A stretch of 64,000 bases of DNA from JAJYKC01 sp035545735 (lineage in GTDB: Bacteria > Acidobacteriota > Terriglobia > Bryobacterales > Bryobacteraceae): positions 248,001 through 312,000 of the forward strand of contig DASZXS010000027.1 of NCBI GenBank assembly GCA_035545735.1, given 5' to 3'. Below, in pieces: positions 35,038 to 43,334 of the stretch (position 1 is the stretch's first letter; every line of letters starts with the position of its first letter). The translations under genes were made by a program, and so were the position numbers. A model generated the notes under the pieces. The model saw only the letters and a program-made list of their open reading frames with translations. It did no database searches and had not been told where the DNA came from.

Positions 35038-35581
35038 AGGTCGAGTGCCGTCCGTCCGGGGCAGGGAATTCCGGCAATTGTTTCAATTCGTCGATTTGCT
35101 GCCGGTGGCGCTCACCGTGCCCGGCGAGGGCCAGCAGCCACTGAACGCCATCCAGCCTGCTCAGAAAAGGGTGGGGAAAGACGATCTCACGCAGATTCCG
35201 GCTGGTGGTCTCGGCGAACGCGATGGTCCGATGCCGGGACGCTTGGCAGTTTTTCCAGGTTTCCTCGAAGGCGCCGCGGCCGGTGGGCTCAAAATCGGCG
35301 CTGGCTTTGATTTTCCTCCTGCGGTCCGGGCTGGCGCTCATCACCACCTCATCGGTGTTCGATGCCGCGTGAGCGGCGGCGCCGTCCTTGGCGCTGCGTA
35401 ACGCCTTGCCGACCGCATCTTCCACCGCGGCGACATGCTCCACGCAATCTTTCACCGACCAGACCCCTTCCGACGGCCGAAAATTCCACTGCGCTTCTGT
35501 AAGACCGGCGACCGATTCTTCCAGACGCCGCCACCCCGAACGAAGCTGATCCAGGGCGAGTGCTCTATCCTGCGGACTCAT
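35036..35581 (-). CDS. DinB family protein
   Basis: This 181-residue protein is a four-helix DinB/YfiT-like protein: LRSGWRRLEESVAGLTEAQWNFRPSEGVWSVKDCVEHVAAVE supplies the first metal histidine, and LLALAGHGERHRQQIDEL supplies the two C-terminal histidines. Members are putative metal-dependent thiol transferases or hydrolases. Its start overlaps the stop of the heparinase-like gene by four bases. Confidence 0.88.
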   Translation of the reverse strand: MSPQDRALALDQLRSGWRRLEESVAGLTEAQWNFRPSEGVWSVKDCVEHVAAVEDAVGKALRSAKDGAAAHAASNTDEVVMSASPDRRRKIKASADFEPTGRGAFEETWKNCQASRHRTIAFAETTSRNLREIVFPHPFLSRLDGVQWLLALAGHGERHRQQIDELKQLPEFPAPDGRHST

Positions 35582-36957
35582 AATTTATTGTCCTCCCGGC
35601 GAGTGGGGGGCGTCATGATTTCGTGAATTCTGCCTTCAACCTTCCGGCCCGGGCGGAAGGTCAGTGCAACAATACCCGCCGCGTCGCTTTTTACTTCGTA
35701 CATTTCTTCATCGTCGATTTCAATGTCGTACGGAGTCGCCGGCTTGAGACCGGCTACAAAGACGGATCCATCTTCCGAGCTGAACCGCATCGGCAGGCGG
35801 CCTTGCAGGATCAGCGATGAGCCGAGGTCGATGGAGCCTTCGCCCGGCCGGCCGTTTCCCGTGATTTCGGTAATCTTGCCATTCTCGAAGAGCTGCATTT
35901 TGCCGTCGAAGAATCCGAACCAGGCCGAGTTTTCCTCCCAACTGGCGCGGACAATCAGCGTTCCGGCGTTGCCATCATGGAAGGCCAGGGGCATGTGAAC
36001 GTAGGCCAGACCGGGCTGATATGGATTGGCCCAAAGAAATTCGTACGGCGCGCCGAATGGCCCTCGCAGTTGAAAACGATCCTGAATCAGCCAGCCTTGC
36101 AGATATTGGGCGGGATTGGAGTTTCCGTCGTAGGCAACCAAGGCAAGCCCCGCGGCGCGCGAGAGAGCCGCCGATTCGAGGTTGGGCTGCCCGGCTTCGA
36201 AAAATACCGGGATGCGGTATTCGTTCTCCGCGGCGGGATAAGGCGCGGGATAATGCGAGGCAACGTCAAAGGCCGGAAGGTCCGCGAAGAGTTTGACATT
36301 CGATTCGCGCAGGTCGATGTTGAGATTGTCGCGGACTGCATGGAGCAGTTCCACCAACGGATAAAGACGGCCGCCAATTGGAAGATGCCCGGGCGTTCCC
36401 AGCGTCTTCCCGAAGCTGCCGCGCCACCAGAGCGTGACGGCGCCGCGGAGTGTTTTTTCCGTGAAATCCTGGTCGCGCTCGGCGATGGCGATCGCCGCCA
36501 GCACGCGGTCGCGCTCCACGGGAAGCGTAAGGGCCGCCGGTGGCCGATCGAGGAAAGAGCGGATGCGGGCCGCCAGCGAATCGGATTCGGCCGGAGTTAA
36601 AGCCTCCTGGCACCAATCGAAAACAATGGCGAGCTGCCGCAGATCCGAAGGCTGACGGGAAGCGGAGAGCGCCCATTCGACGGCTTTCCGGCCGGCGCTT
36701 TTGTCGCGGCTAATCTCATGGAAGAGGGCCCAGGCGAAGCCCGGCTCCGGGGGCTGGACACCCCCGTTCATCAATGCGGCAAACTGTTCCCAGCGCATGG
36801 ACTGCCGGGACGGCTCCTTACGCAATAACGAGAGCCGGTGAGGCCGCAGAAACAGCCGGGGATGTTCGGTGTAAACGCGGAACACCTCTTCTTCGGCGGC
36901 TGCAAGCGGGAAGGAAAGCAGTAGGAGGCAGATGAGGAAACGGCGCAATCTGACCAT
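35578..36957 (-). CDS. Secreted protein with heparinase II/III-like features
   Basis: This 459-residue protein has a signal peptide (FLICLLLLSFPLAAA). The N-terminus (TEHPRLFLRPHRLSLLRKE) resembles the opening of heparinase II/III and alginate-lyase-like proteins, and an all-helical middle follows. The C-terminal third is beta-rich (GKMQLFENGKITEITGNGRPGEG, then VFVAGLKPATPYDIEIDDEEMYEV). The overall layout fits a toroid plus beta-sandwich polysaccharide lyase, but I cannot identify catalytic residues, so enzymatic activity is not claimed. It is coupled to the DinB gene and diverges from padR. Confidence 0.6.
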   Translation of the reverse strand: MVRLRRFLICLLLLSFPLAAAEEEVFRVYTEHPRLFLRPHRLSLLRKEPSRQSMRWEQFAALMNGGVQPPEPGFAWALFHEISRDKSAGRKAVEWALSASRQPSDLRQLAIVFDWCQEALTPAESDSLAARIRSFLDRPPAALTLPVERDRVLAAIAIAERDQDFTEKTLRGAVTLWWRGSFGKTLGTPGHLPIGGRLYPLVELLHAVRDNLNIDLRESNVKLFADLPAFDVASHYPAPYPAAENEYRIPVFFEAGQPNLESAALSRAAGLALVAYDGNSNPAQYLQGWLIQDRFQLRGPFGAPYEFLWANPYQPGLAYVHMPLAFHDGNAGTLIVRASWEENSAWFGFFDGKMQLFENGKITEITGNGRPGEGSIDLGSSLILQGRLPMRFSSEDGSVFVAGLKPATPYDIEIDDEEMYEVKSDAAGIVALTFRPGRKVEGRIHEIMTPPTRREDNKL

Positions 36958-36996
36958 ATTTTGTCACAGCGCGGACGCCGGCTATTCTCCTTGATT

Positions 36997-37040
36997 ATCT
37001 AGGAGAGATCGGCTAGGATTCCCCTAGAGGATCTAGGAGA
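36997..37040 (+). promoter_or_regulatory. Cluster of CTAG boxes, candidate PadR operator
   Basis: The direct repeat ATCTAGGAGA occurs at 36997-37006 and 37031-37040, and between them lies an inverted pair CTAGG (37013-37017) and CCTAG (37023-37027). Four CTAG cores therefore fall within 38 bases directly before the padR start at 37042. CTAG is rare in such GC-rich DNA. Autoregulation by the encoded PadR protein is the simplest reading. Confidence 0.55.
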
Positions 37041-37041
37041 C

Positions 37042-37383
37042 ATGAAAAAAGAGACCAAGCCGGTGGATTTGTTGCAAGGCACCCTGGACATGCTCATTCT
37101 CAAGGCGGTCTCTCTGGGGCCGTTGCACGGCTACGGTGTGCTGGTGCGAATCCAGCAGATTTCGAAAGATGCGCTGCGGATCCAGCAAGGCTCGTTGTAC
37201 CCGGCGTTGTACCGGCTGGAGCACCAGGGGTTGATCGCCAGCGAATGGGGGGAATCGGAAAACAAACGGAAGGCCAAGTTCTACCGTTTAACCGATGCGG
37301 GGAAAAAGAGGCTGCGCGCGGAGCAGGAGAAGTGGGGGCGGTTTTCAGCCGCGGTCGCCGGGATATTGAGCACGGAGGCGTGA
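37042..37383 (+). CDS. PadR family transcriptional regulator
   Basis: This 113-residue winged-helix protein shows DLLQGTLDMLILKAVSLGPLHGYGVLVRIQQISKDALRIQQGSLYPALYRLEHQGLI and SENKRKAKFYRLTDAGKKRL, the classic PadR fold with a short C-terminal dimerisation helix. It is the first gene of a two-gene operon with an ADOP permease (two bases between stop and start). The CTAG boxes immediately upstream probably form its own operator. The inducing ligand is unknown. Confidence 0.93.
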   Translation: MKKETKPVDLLQGTLDMLILKAVSLGPLHGYGVLVRIQQISKDALRIQQGSLYPALYRLEHQGLIASEWGESENKRKAKFYRLTDAGKKRLRAEQEKWGRFSAAVAGILSTEA

Positions 37384-37385
37384 AG

Positions 37386-40016
37386 ATGCGGTTACGATCG
37401 TTCCTCGACGCAATGTTGCGGCGCTCCCGTCTCGAAAGGCGCATGGACGCGGAGATCCGTTTTCACCTGGAGAGCTACCGGGACGATTTAATGCGGCAGG
37501 GCGTGCCGCGCGATGAGGCGATGCGGCGGGCCCGGCTCGAATTTGGCGGGATTGGCACGAGTAAGGAGCAGTGCCGCGAAGCGCGCGGGCTGCGCTGGCC
37601 GTCCGAGGTTTCGCAGGACGTGCGCTACGGCCTTCGCTCTCTGCGGAAGAGTCCCGGCTTCACCGCGGTTGCGCTGCTGACGCTGGCGTTGGGGATCGGT
37701 GCGAACACGGCCATCTTCAGCGTGCTGCGGGCGGTGGTGCTGCGGCCTCTCCCTTATCCCGATCCAGCGCGCCTGGTGATCATTCGCGAGCAGGATACGC
37801 ACGGCAATAGCTTCAGCGTTACCTGGCCGGATTTTGTGGACTGGCGCGGCCAAAGCCGTTCGTTCGCAGCGATGGCCGCTTATTCGCCCGCGCGGCTGCT
37901 GCTGACCGGAGTGGAGCGTCCCGCGCTGCTCAATGCGGCCCATGTCTCCGCGTCGTACTTCCCCCTGCTTGGGGTGAAAGCGGAACTAGGGCGCACCTTC
38001 GTCAGCGCGGAAGACAGCGCTGGCGCCGGGTTTGTGACCGTGCTGAGCGATGCGCTCTGGCGCTCGGCGTTCGGAGCCGATCCGGGGATTGTCGGACGAA
38101 CGGTTGTGCTCAGCGGCTCGGCGTACGCCGTCATCGGAGTGGTGGAGCCCTATCTTTCGCGTGGAGGGCCGGTGGATGCTTACCTGCCGGTCGGTTTGCG
38201 CGCGGGCGACCCTTCTTTTAACAACCGCGGCGCGCATGGGAGCATGCATGTGCTGGCGCGCCTGGTTCCGGGGACTTCTTTCGGCGGGGCGCGCGCCAGC
38301 CTGGATACGGTCATGGCCCGGCTGGAAAAACAGTTTCCCGCTTCGAACGCCGGCCACCGCACCTACATGGTCCCCCTGACCGATTCGATGACCGGAGAAT
38401 TGCGGCGAGTGTTCTATGTGCTGCTGGCCGCTGTAAGCCTGGTCCTTTTGATTGCCTGCGTCAACGTCGCCAACCTGCTGCTGGCACGCGCGGCGGACCG
38501 GCAGAAGGAGATCGCCGTGCGCGCATCGCTGGGCGCGAGCCGTGGACGAATCGCCAGGCAGATGATGGTGGAAAGTCTGCTGCTGGCCATGGCCGGCGGC
38601 GTGGCTGGAGTCGCCTGCGGTGCGGCGCTGCTCGGTCCGCTGATTCATTTTGCGCCCCAACAGATCCCTCGCCTCGATACGGTGCGGATCGACCCGGGAG
38701 TTCTCGCGTTCAGCCTGGCGATTTCGCTCGCGACCGGCGTTCTGTTCGGCCTGGCGCCGGCACTCCAGGTGATGCGCACCGATGGGAATGGAGCGTTAAA
38801 GGAAGGAAGCCGAAACAGTACTGGAAGCCGCTCCCGGTCGAGGCTGCGCGCCGGGCTCATTGTTACGGAGGTGATGTTCGCAACGGTGCTGCTGACGGCG
38901 TCCATGCTGCTCCTTCGGAGCCTGGGGGCGGCGCTGGCGGTGGATCCGGGTTTCCGCGCCGGCCATCTCGCCGCGCTCGACGTTACGCTGCTCGGTGCGA
39001 AATACGAACCGGCGGCGGCCGGCCATCAATTTCTGGCCGAAGCCAGCAGGGAACTGGCTGCAATTCCAGGCGTGGAAGCGGTCGGCGCAGCGGCTTGTCC
39101 CCCGCTGCAGAAGGACTGCGGCGACTATTGGTATGAAGTGCCCGGGCGGACCCATTTTACTCCGGGGAACGCGGACGACAGTCTTTTCAACATCGTGGGA
39201 AGCGGCTATTTCGCCGCGATTGGAGCGACGGTGCTCCAAGGCCGTGAGTTCAACAGTTCCGACATAACCGGGGCGCCGCCGGTAGCCATCATTAATGAAA
39301 CTCTGGCTCGCAAGTGGTGGCCGCGCGATAGCCCGGTCGGCTGGCAAGTCAAGTTCGGCGGTCCGGGAGAGAAGGGTCCCCTTTACGAGATTGTGGGCGT
39401 GGTGCGGGACGTGAATCGGGAAGGCTTGGACGCGCCGCCTGAGCCCGAGATCTTTCTGGCGGCGGCGCAGGCGAGAGTCGGGAGGCTGGCGTTCCTGGTG
39501 CGGAGTTCGCTCTCGCCCCTGGAGGTGGTTTCGCTGGCCCGGCGCGTTCTCCACCGCCTGGACAAGGATCTCGCGGTGCGTAGCGCGGTGGTGACTCAAA
39601 CCATGTCCCAGTCGCTCGCGGAACGCAAATTCACCACCGCGCTGCTGGCTGCGTTCGGCGCTTTGGCGCTGACCCTCGCGGGGGTGGGGATCTTCGGCGT
39701 CATTGCGTATCAGGCGGCGCAGCAGACGCATGAGATCGGAATCCGTAAGGCGCTCGGCGCCCGGACCTCCGACATCGTTGGAATGTACTCGCGGCGCGCG
39801 GCGGTACTGGTAATGTCCGGAACCTTGCTTGGAGTGCTCTGTTCCCTCGCCTCATCACGCTTGCTCGCCACGATGCTATTCGGAGTCAAGCCGTGGGACT
39901 GGCTGACGCTGGCCGCGGCTGTCTCCATCCTCACGGCGTTGGGTCTGGCCGCCGGTTATATCCCCGCGCGCCGCGCCGGGCGGCTGGATGCAATGGCGGC
40001 GCTGCGCCAGGAATAG
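37386..40016 (+). CDS. ADOP-type duplicated ABC permease (PadR-linked)
   Basis: Starting at ATG 37386 gives 876 residues; the longer open frame starts inside padR. An N-terminal cytoplasmic domain of about 80 residues (RRMDAEIRFHLESYRDDLMRQGVPRDEAMRRARLEFGG) precedes two MacB/FtsX halves. Half 1 starts SLRKSPGFTAVALLTLALGIGANTAIFSVLRAVVLRPLPY; the last FtsX block reads IGIRKALGARTSDIV. It is probably inner-membrane and mechanotransmitting, working with an unlinked ATPase or with none. PadR controls it in cis by operon arrangement. Confidence 0.92.
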   Translation: MRLRSFLDAMLRRSRLERRMDAEIRFHLESYRDDLMRQGVPRDEAMRRARLEFGGIGTSKEQCREARGLRWPSEVSQDVRYGLRSLRKSPGFTAVALLTLALGIGANTAIFSVLRAVVLRPLPYPDPARLVIIREQDTHGNSFSVTWPDFVDWRGQSRSFAAMAAYSPARLLLTGVERPALLNAAHVSASYFPLLGVKAELGRTFVSAEDSAGAGFVTVLSDALWRSAFGADPGIVGRTVVLSGSAYAVIGVVEPYLSRGGPVDAYLPVGLRAGDPSFNNRGAHGSMHVLARLVPGTSFGGARASLDTVMARLEKQFPASNAGHRTYMVPLTDSMTGELRRVFYVLLAAVSLVLLIACVNVANLLLARAADRQKEIAVRASLGASRGRIARQMMVESLLLAMAGGVAGVACGAALLGPLIHFAPQQIPRLDTVRIDPGVLAFSLAISLATGVLFGLAPALQVMRTDGNGALKEGSRNSTGSRSRSRLRAGLIVTEVMFATVLLTASMLLLRSLGAALAVDPGFRAGHLAALDVTLLGAKYEPAAAGHQFLAEASRELAAIPGVEAVGAAACPPLQKDCGDYWYEVPGRTHFTPGNADDSLFNIVGSGYFAAIGATVLQGREFNSSDITGAPPVAIINETLARKWWPRDSPVGWQVKFGGPGEKGPLYEIVGVVRDVNREGLDAPPEPEIFLAAAQARVGRLAFLVRSSLSPLEVVSLARRVLHRLDKDLAVRSAVVTQTMSQSLAERKFTTALLAAFGALALTLAGVGIFGVIAYQAAQQTHEIGIRKALGARTSDIVGMYSRRAAVLVMSGTLLGVLCSLASSRLLATMLFGVKPWDWLTLAAAVSILTALGLAAGYIPARRAGRLDAMAALRQE

Positions 40017-40100
40017 CGTTTGGGTCGTTTCGACACAGGACACAACACGGCGCCCACATCCGAAGGGCGGCAAGTGTCCGTAAGCCATTCATAATCAGGG

Positions 40101-40130
40101 TTCAAAATCCGGCATCAGACTTGCTATGCT
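40101..40130 (+). promoter_or_regulatory. Candidate sigma-70 promoter for the small RNA
   Basis: A -35-like TTCAAA at 40101-40106 and a -10-like TATGCT at 40125-40130 are separated by 18 bases. Each matches the consensus at four of six positions. Transcription would begin near 40137, immediately before the predicted closing stem. Confidence 0.45.
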
Positions 40131-40136
40131 AACGAG

Positions 40137-40311
40137 TGAATTGATGAAGTAACTCTTAAAACCTGCCCTCTGCTTGCAACGGGCAGATCGGGAGCGAGTG
40201 GCCTTGAGACGGCGTGCTTGCGGGAGCCGGTGTTTCGAAGTTTTTCAGAAGACCGCTCTTCTTCCGGTAGGCAAGTTGCAACAGAGGGTTCTTTTTTGAG
40301 CCTTTCATTGA
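40137..40311 (+). ncRNA. Candidate 6S-like structured small RNA
   Basis: A transcript of about 175-185 nt from the promoter above would fold into one long hairpin. The core closing stem pairs 40166-40172 with 40282-40288 (7 bp, perfect) and 40174-40180 with 40275-40281 (7 bp), with C40173 bulged. Outside it, GATGAA at 40143-40148 can pair with TTCATT at 40304-40309. Inside are a large internal region and a hairpin AGAAGA/TCTTCT near 40248-40263. A T-rich tract (TTCTTTTTT) lies at 40289-40297. Size, single-stem shape and promoter resemble 6S RNA. Sequence identity to 6S was not established, so the class is inference. Confidence 0.4.
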
Positions 40312-40618
40312 GGACTGAACGAACTCGCCCCGGATCTTGGGAAACGGCGCGTACTGGCATTCTTGGTGGAGGGATTAAGGACGCGGGCCTCGCCAGGAGT
40401 GGAACCCCAGCGGGTGTTCTCGAACCAGCCGCTCCGTGGCCGGATCCTCGCCCATCCATGGGCGGACCGCATCGGACCCGGACCAGTCAAATCCCTCATG
40501 CCCCGGTTTCCGATGCGGCCCCTGCTATGGAAACCGCGGAAGGAGCCGCATTTTCCATAGGGCTAATGATATCAATACGCAGAGTTAAAAGCGCAATCGC
40601 GCCGCGCTGGACATCCGG

Positions 40619-41038
40619 ATGAAGATTTTTCTTTACTACGTCGGGAAGCCCAAAAATGCGCACGCCAATGCGATGGCCGAGGACTATGTGAAGCGCATTA
40701 CGCACTTTGCCCGGTGCGAAATGCGCGAGATTACTCCGCGGCGCTTCGATCCGCACGAAAAACACCCGACCGCCCAGCGGATTCTTCTGGACCCCGCTGG
40801 AAAAGTTCTCCCGTCCGGCCACGTCGCCCGGCTCCTGGAGGCCGCGGAAATGGAAGGGCGCGATCTCGTTTTTGTAATTGGGGGTACGGATGGACTGCCC
40901 GAGGAATGGAAGCCCCGGGCCAGCCTGCTGCTGTCCCTTTCCGCGATGACGTTTCCCCATGAACTGGCGCGGGTAATGCTGTCGGAGCAGATTTACCGCG
41001 CGTTTACCATCCTGCGCGGCCATCCCTATCCGCGTTAG
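40619..41038 (+). CDS. rlmH: 23S rRNA (pseudouridine1915-N3)-methyltransferase RlmH
   Basis: This 139-residue SPOUT methyltransferase modifies helix 69 of 23S rRNA. Hallmarks are the SAM-binding FVIGGTDGLP, LSLSAMTFPHELARVMLSEQIYRAF and the C-terminal HPYPR. The N-terminus MKIFLYYVGKPKNAHANAMAEDYVKRI is standard. It precedes accD by 28 bases and is probably co-transcribed with it. Confidence 0.96.
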   Translation: MKIFLYYVGKPKNAHANAMAEDYVKRITHFARCEMREITPRRFDPHEKHPTAQRILLDPAGKVLPSGHVARLLEAAEMEGRDLVFVIGGTDGLPEEWKPRASLLLSLSAMTFPHELARVMLSEQIYRAFTILRGHPYPR

Positions 41039-41066
41039 GACCGCACGGGTGCGCTAAACTGAGTTC

Positions 41067-41918
41067 GTGGCGTGGTTTACCCGACAAAAGCCGGGAATGG
41101 AATCGCAGGCCGAGGAAAGCGACCGCAGGGTTCGCACGGAAGGCCTCTGGGAAAAATGCGAGCATTGCGGTCAAATCATCTGGCGGAAAACGCTGGAGGA
41201 TTCGATGCAGGTTTGTCCAAAATGCGACTATCATTTCCGCATTGACGCCCGCACCCGCCTCGGTCTCCTGTTTGACGGCGGCCAATACGAAGTCCATGAC
41301 AATCACTTGACTTCGACCGATCCGCTCGAATTTGTCGACTCGAAAACCTATCCTGACCGTTTGCGCGGCATGCAGCAGGCCACCCAGCTTCCCGACGCGC
41401 TAATTTCCGCGTCCGGAACCCTGAACGGGAGGCGCGTGAACATCTGCGCCCTGGAACTCAAGTTTATTGGTGGAAGCATGGGCGCCGTGATGGGCGAGCA
41501 GATTACGCGGGCGATTGAGCGGTCCATCCGGGAGAGAACGCCCTTGATTATCGTTTCGGCCTCGGGTGGCGCGCGCATGCAGGAGGGTGCGGTGAGCCTG
41601 ATGCAGCTTGCCAAAATCTCCGCCGCGTTGATGAGGCTGGATGAGGCGCGCGTGCCCTTCATCAGCGTGCTGACCGACCCGACAACCGGGGGCGTCACCG
41701 CAAGTTTCGCCATGCTCGGCGACCTGAATATCGCCGAACCTGGCGCATTGATTGGTTTTGCCGGCCCGCGCGTTATCGAACAAACCATCCGTCAGAAACT
41801 GCCGGACGGCTTTCAGCGCAGCGAGTTCCTCCTCAAGCACGGCTTTCTCGACGACGTCGTGAAACGCACGGAGATGAAGGACTATATCTCGCGTGCATTG
41901 GATCTTCTTCTCCTATGA
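41067..41918 (+). CDS. accD: Acetyl-CoA carboxylase carboxyltransferase subunit beta
   Basis: This 283-residue protein has a GTG start. An N-terminal zinc ribbon (CEHCGQIIW, then CPKCDYHF) precedes the crotonase-like carboxyltransferase domain (GGSMGAVMGEQITRAIE, then IIVSASGGARMQEGAVSLMQ, then DPTTGGVTASFAMLGD). It transfers the carboxyl group from biotin to acetyl-CoA in fatty acid synthesis, paired with AccA, which is encoded elsewhere. It overlaps gmhA by four bases. Confidence 0.97.
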   Translation: MAWFTRQKPGMESQAEESDRRVRTEGLWEKCEHCGQIIWRKTLEDSMQVCPKCDYHFRIDARTRLGLLFDGGQYEVHDNHLTSTDPLEFVDSKTYPDRLRGMQQATQLPDALISASGTLNGRRVNICALELKFIGGSMGAVMGEQITRAIERSIRERTPLIIVSASGGARMQEGAVSLMQLAKISAALMRLDEARVPFISVLTDPTTGGVTASFAMLGDLNIAEPGALIGFAGPRVIEQTIRQKLPDGFQRSEFLLKHGFLDDVVKRTEMKDYISRALDLLLL

Positions 41919-42475
41919 ATTTCGTTCAAGATTACAAGACACAGTTAGTGAAGACGCTCGATGGCGTCGACAACGCCAAAATCGAGCAAGCGATTCAATG
42001 GTTCGCCGAAGCCCGGGATGCCGGAAAAACAATCTTCGTCTGCGGAAACGGGGGCAGCGCTTCGTCGGCTTCTCATTTTGCCTGCGACGTTGTGAAAGGA
42101 GCGAGCTTCGGAAAAGCCAAGCGTTTTCGCATTCAGGCGCTCACGGACTCGCTGCCCACCATGACCGCCTACGGCAACGATGTCGGCTACGACGCGATCT
42201 TCGTCGAACAGCTCAAGAACTTTGCGCGGCCCGGCGATGTGGTGATGTGCATCAGCGGCTCCGGAAACTCACCCAACGTACTCCGCGCGGCGGAATACGC
42301 GACGTCCGCCGGATGCAAGACGATCGGCCTCACCGGCCGGGACGGAGGAAAGCTGGCGCCGATGGTGCATTTGAACATCCACGCCGGCTCGCCGCACATG
42401 GGACGCATTGAGGATGCGCACATGGTCGTCTGCCACATGATCGCGTACTATTTCATGGAGCAGGACGCGGCCTAG
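41915..42475 (+). CDS. gmhA: SIS-domain sugar isomerase, phosphoheptose isomerase type
   Basis: This 186-residue protein is a GmhA-like SIS protein: FVCGNGGSASSASHFACDVVKG binds the sugar phosphate, and ISGSGNSPNVLRAAEYA and GLTGRDGGKLAPM complete the SIS core, with EDAHMVVCHMIAYYF at the end. It would convert sedoheptulose 7-phosphate to D-glycero-heptose 7-phosphate for lipopolysaccharide or capsule. A related SIS function is possible. Coupled to accD by an ATGA overlap. Confidence 0.88.
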   Translation: MNFVQDYKTQLVKTLDGVDNAKIEQAIQWFAEARDAGKTIFVCGNGGSASSASHFACDVVKGASFGKAKRFRIQALTDSLPTMTAYGNDVGYDAIFVEQLKNFARPGDVVMCISGSGNSPNVLRAAEYATSAGCKTIGLTGRDGGKLAPMVHLNIHAGSPHMGRIEDAHMVVCHMIAYYFMEQDAA

Positions 42476-42498
42476 CGGCGTTTACTTTCTAAGCGCTT

Positions 42499-42987
42499 TT
42501 ATTTCTTAAACAGATTGTCGAAAGCGGCGCGGGCGTCACTGGGCGTCCGCGGTTCCGGCGTGCTGACCGGACGCGGACCTCCGTTCGATTGGGCCACCGG
42601 CGCGGCATCGCGGGCCACCGTCACACGCGGCTTGAAGAGGGCGCACTCGTTCTTCTGATCCTTGGGCGCAATCCGCACCGGGATCGGTTTCAGGCATTGA
42701 AACCGCGTCGAAGGCTCGAAATGAGCACACTGCTTGCAGCAGTGCAGGGCGGACCCGCACTTCGGGCAAATTTCCGGGAAGTCTGAACCGGCCGGCAACA
42801 TGGTGGAACAGTTGAAGCAGCGCGCCGCGGCTACGCTTTGCAGCAGCCTGGGCAGTCGCGGCCCCGTGATATCCAGGGGAGGACGCGGGCCAGTGTGGCG
42901 GGGACGGTCATTGTCCGGACGCGGCCCGTTCTGGGAGCGTTCCGTGTCCATATAACCGTGCTGGCGGTACTTACGATCTTCGTCCAT
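42499..42987 (-). CDS. Zinc-ribbon hypothetical protein
   Basis: This 162-residue protein has a charged, Pro/Arg/Asn-rich N-terminus, then a double zinc-ribbon region: CFNCSTMLP, CPKCGSALHCCKQCAHFEP, and further cysteines in FQCLKP and NECALFKP. After a disordered stretch it ends in a short conserved-looking helix (ARAAFDNLFKK). Eight or more cysteines in about 70 residues imply two metal sites. No enzyme signature is present. It could be a nucleic-acid- or protein-binding adaptor. It has a 347-base leader region. Confidence 0.75.
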   Translation of the reverse strand: MDEDRKYRQHGYMDTERSQNGPRPDNDRPRHTGPRPPLDITGPRLPRLLQSVAAARCFNCSTMLPAGSDFPEICPKCGSALHCCKQCAHFEPSTRFQCLKPIPVRIAPKDQKNECALFKPRVTVARDAAPVAQSNGGPRPVSTPEPRTPSDARAAFDNLFKK

Positions 42988-43334
42988 TGCAGTGGTATGG
43001 CTCCGTTATTCTCTGCGGGGTAATGTCGGATAAAAATCCGTGGGTGAGAAATTTAAGTCCTGTGTTTTGTTATAAACGGCAGCCTACGACTCTTTTTCAG
43101 AGGAGTCCGCCCTACCGTGCCGGCTGCGCATGTTAGAAAGATCGATCGGCTTCCCGGTTAACCCATGCGCCAGAAAGCGCGTGCCCTTTACGAATTACCG
43201 AAGCACCAAGTAGTCTCAAGCAAGTTGATGGGTAGCTGGGGAGAGGCGGTAACCGGCGGGACGCTCTAACTTGGGGACCCGCACACGCCCAAACCCATAT
43301 TTACCACAACTCATCGACAAATCCAACAACATTA
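42988..43334. other. 347-base intergenic region with nested inverted repeats
   Basis: No gene is seen. The stretch separates the 3' end of glgP from the start of the zinc-ribbon gene, both on the minus strand. Between 43126 and 43270 several complementary segments nest: 43132-43137 with 43265-43270 and 43154-43160 with 43250-43256, plus local hairpins at 43088-43107 and 43167-43180. An alternative pairing 43126-43132 with 43164-43170 competes. It may be an RNA leader or a remnant; no known riboswitch consensus was recognised. Confidence 0.45.

Larger units (their letters stand above)
40017..40618. other. 602-base intergenic region between ADOP permease and rlmH
   Basis: No convincing protein gene is present; short open frames here have no recognisable composition or ribosome sites. 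The first half contains a promoter and a structured RNA candidate (40137-40311). The second half is GC-rich and includes a hairpin CGCCCAT/ATGGGCG near 40448-40463. No tRNA cloverleaf could be folded by eye. Confidence 0.6.

Noticed and set aside
40380..40500. Possible tRNA, because of TTCGAGA on the minus strand
   Set aside because: The flanking bases do not form a T stem and no acceptor or anticodon stem could be drawn.
40363..40560. 65-codon open frame in the rlmH upstream gap
   Set aside because: No ribosome site, no recognisable composition, and open frames exist on both strands here by chance in GC-rich DNA.
43190..43260. Possible c-di-GMP riboswitch, because of GGTAGCTGGG and GGTAACC
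   Set aside because: The conserved CGCAAAGC and the receptor hairpin order are missing, and it would point away from any gene on the plus strand.
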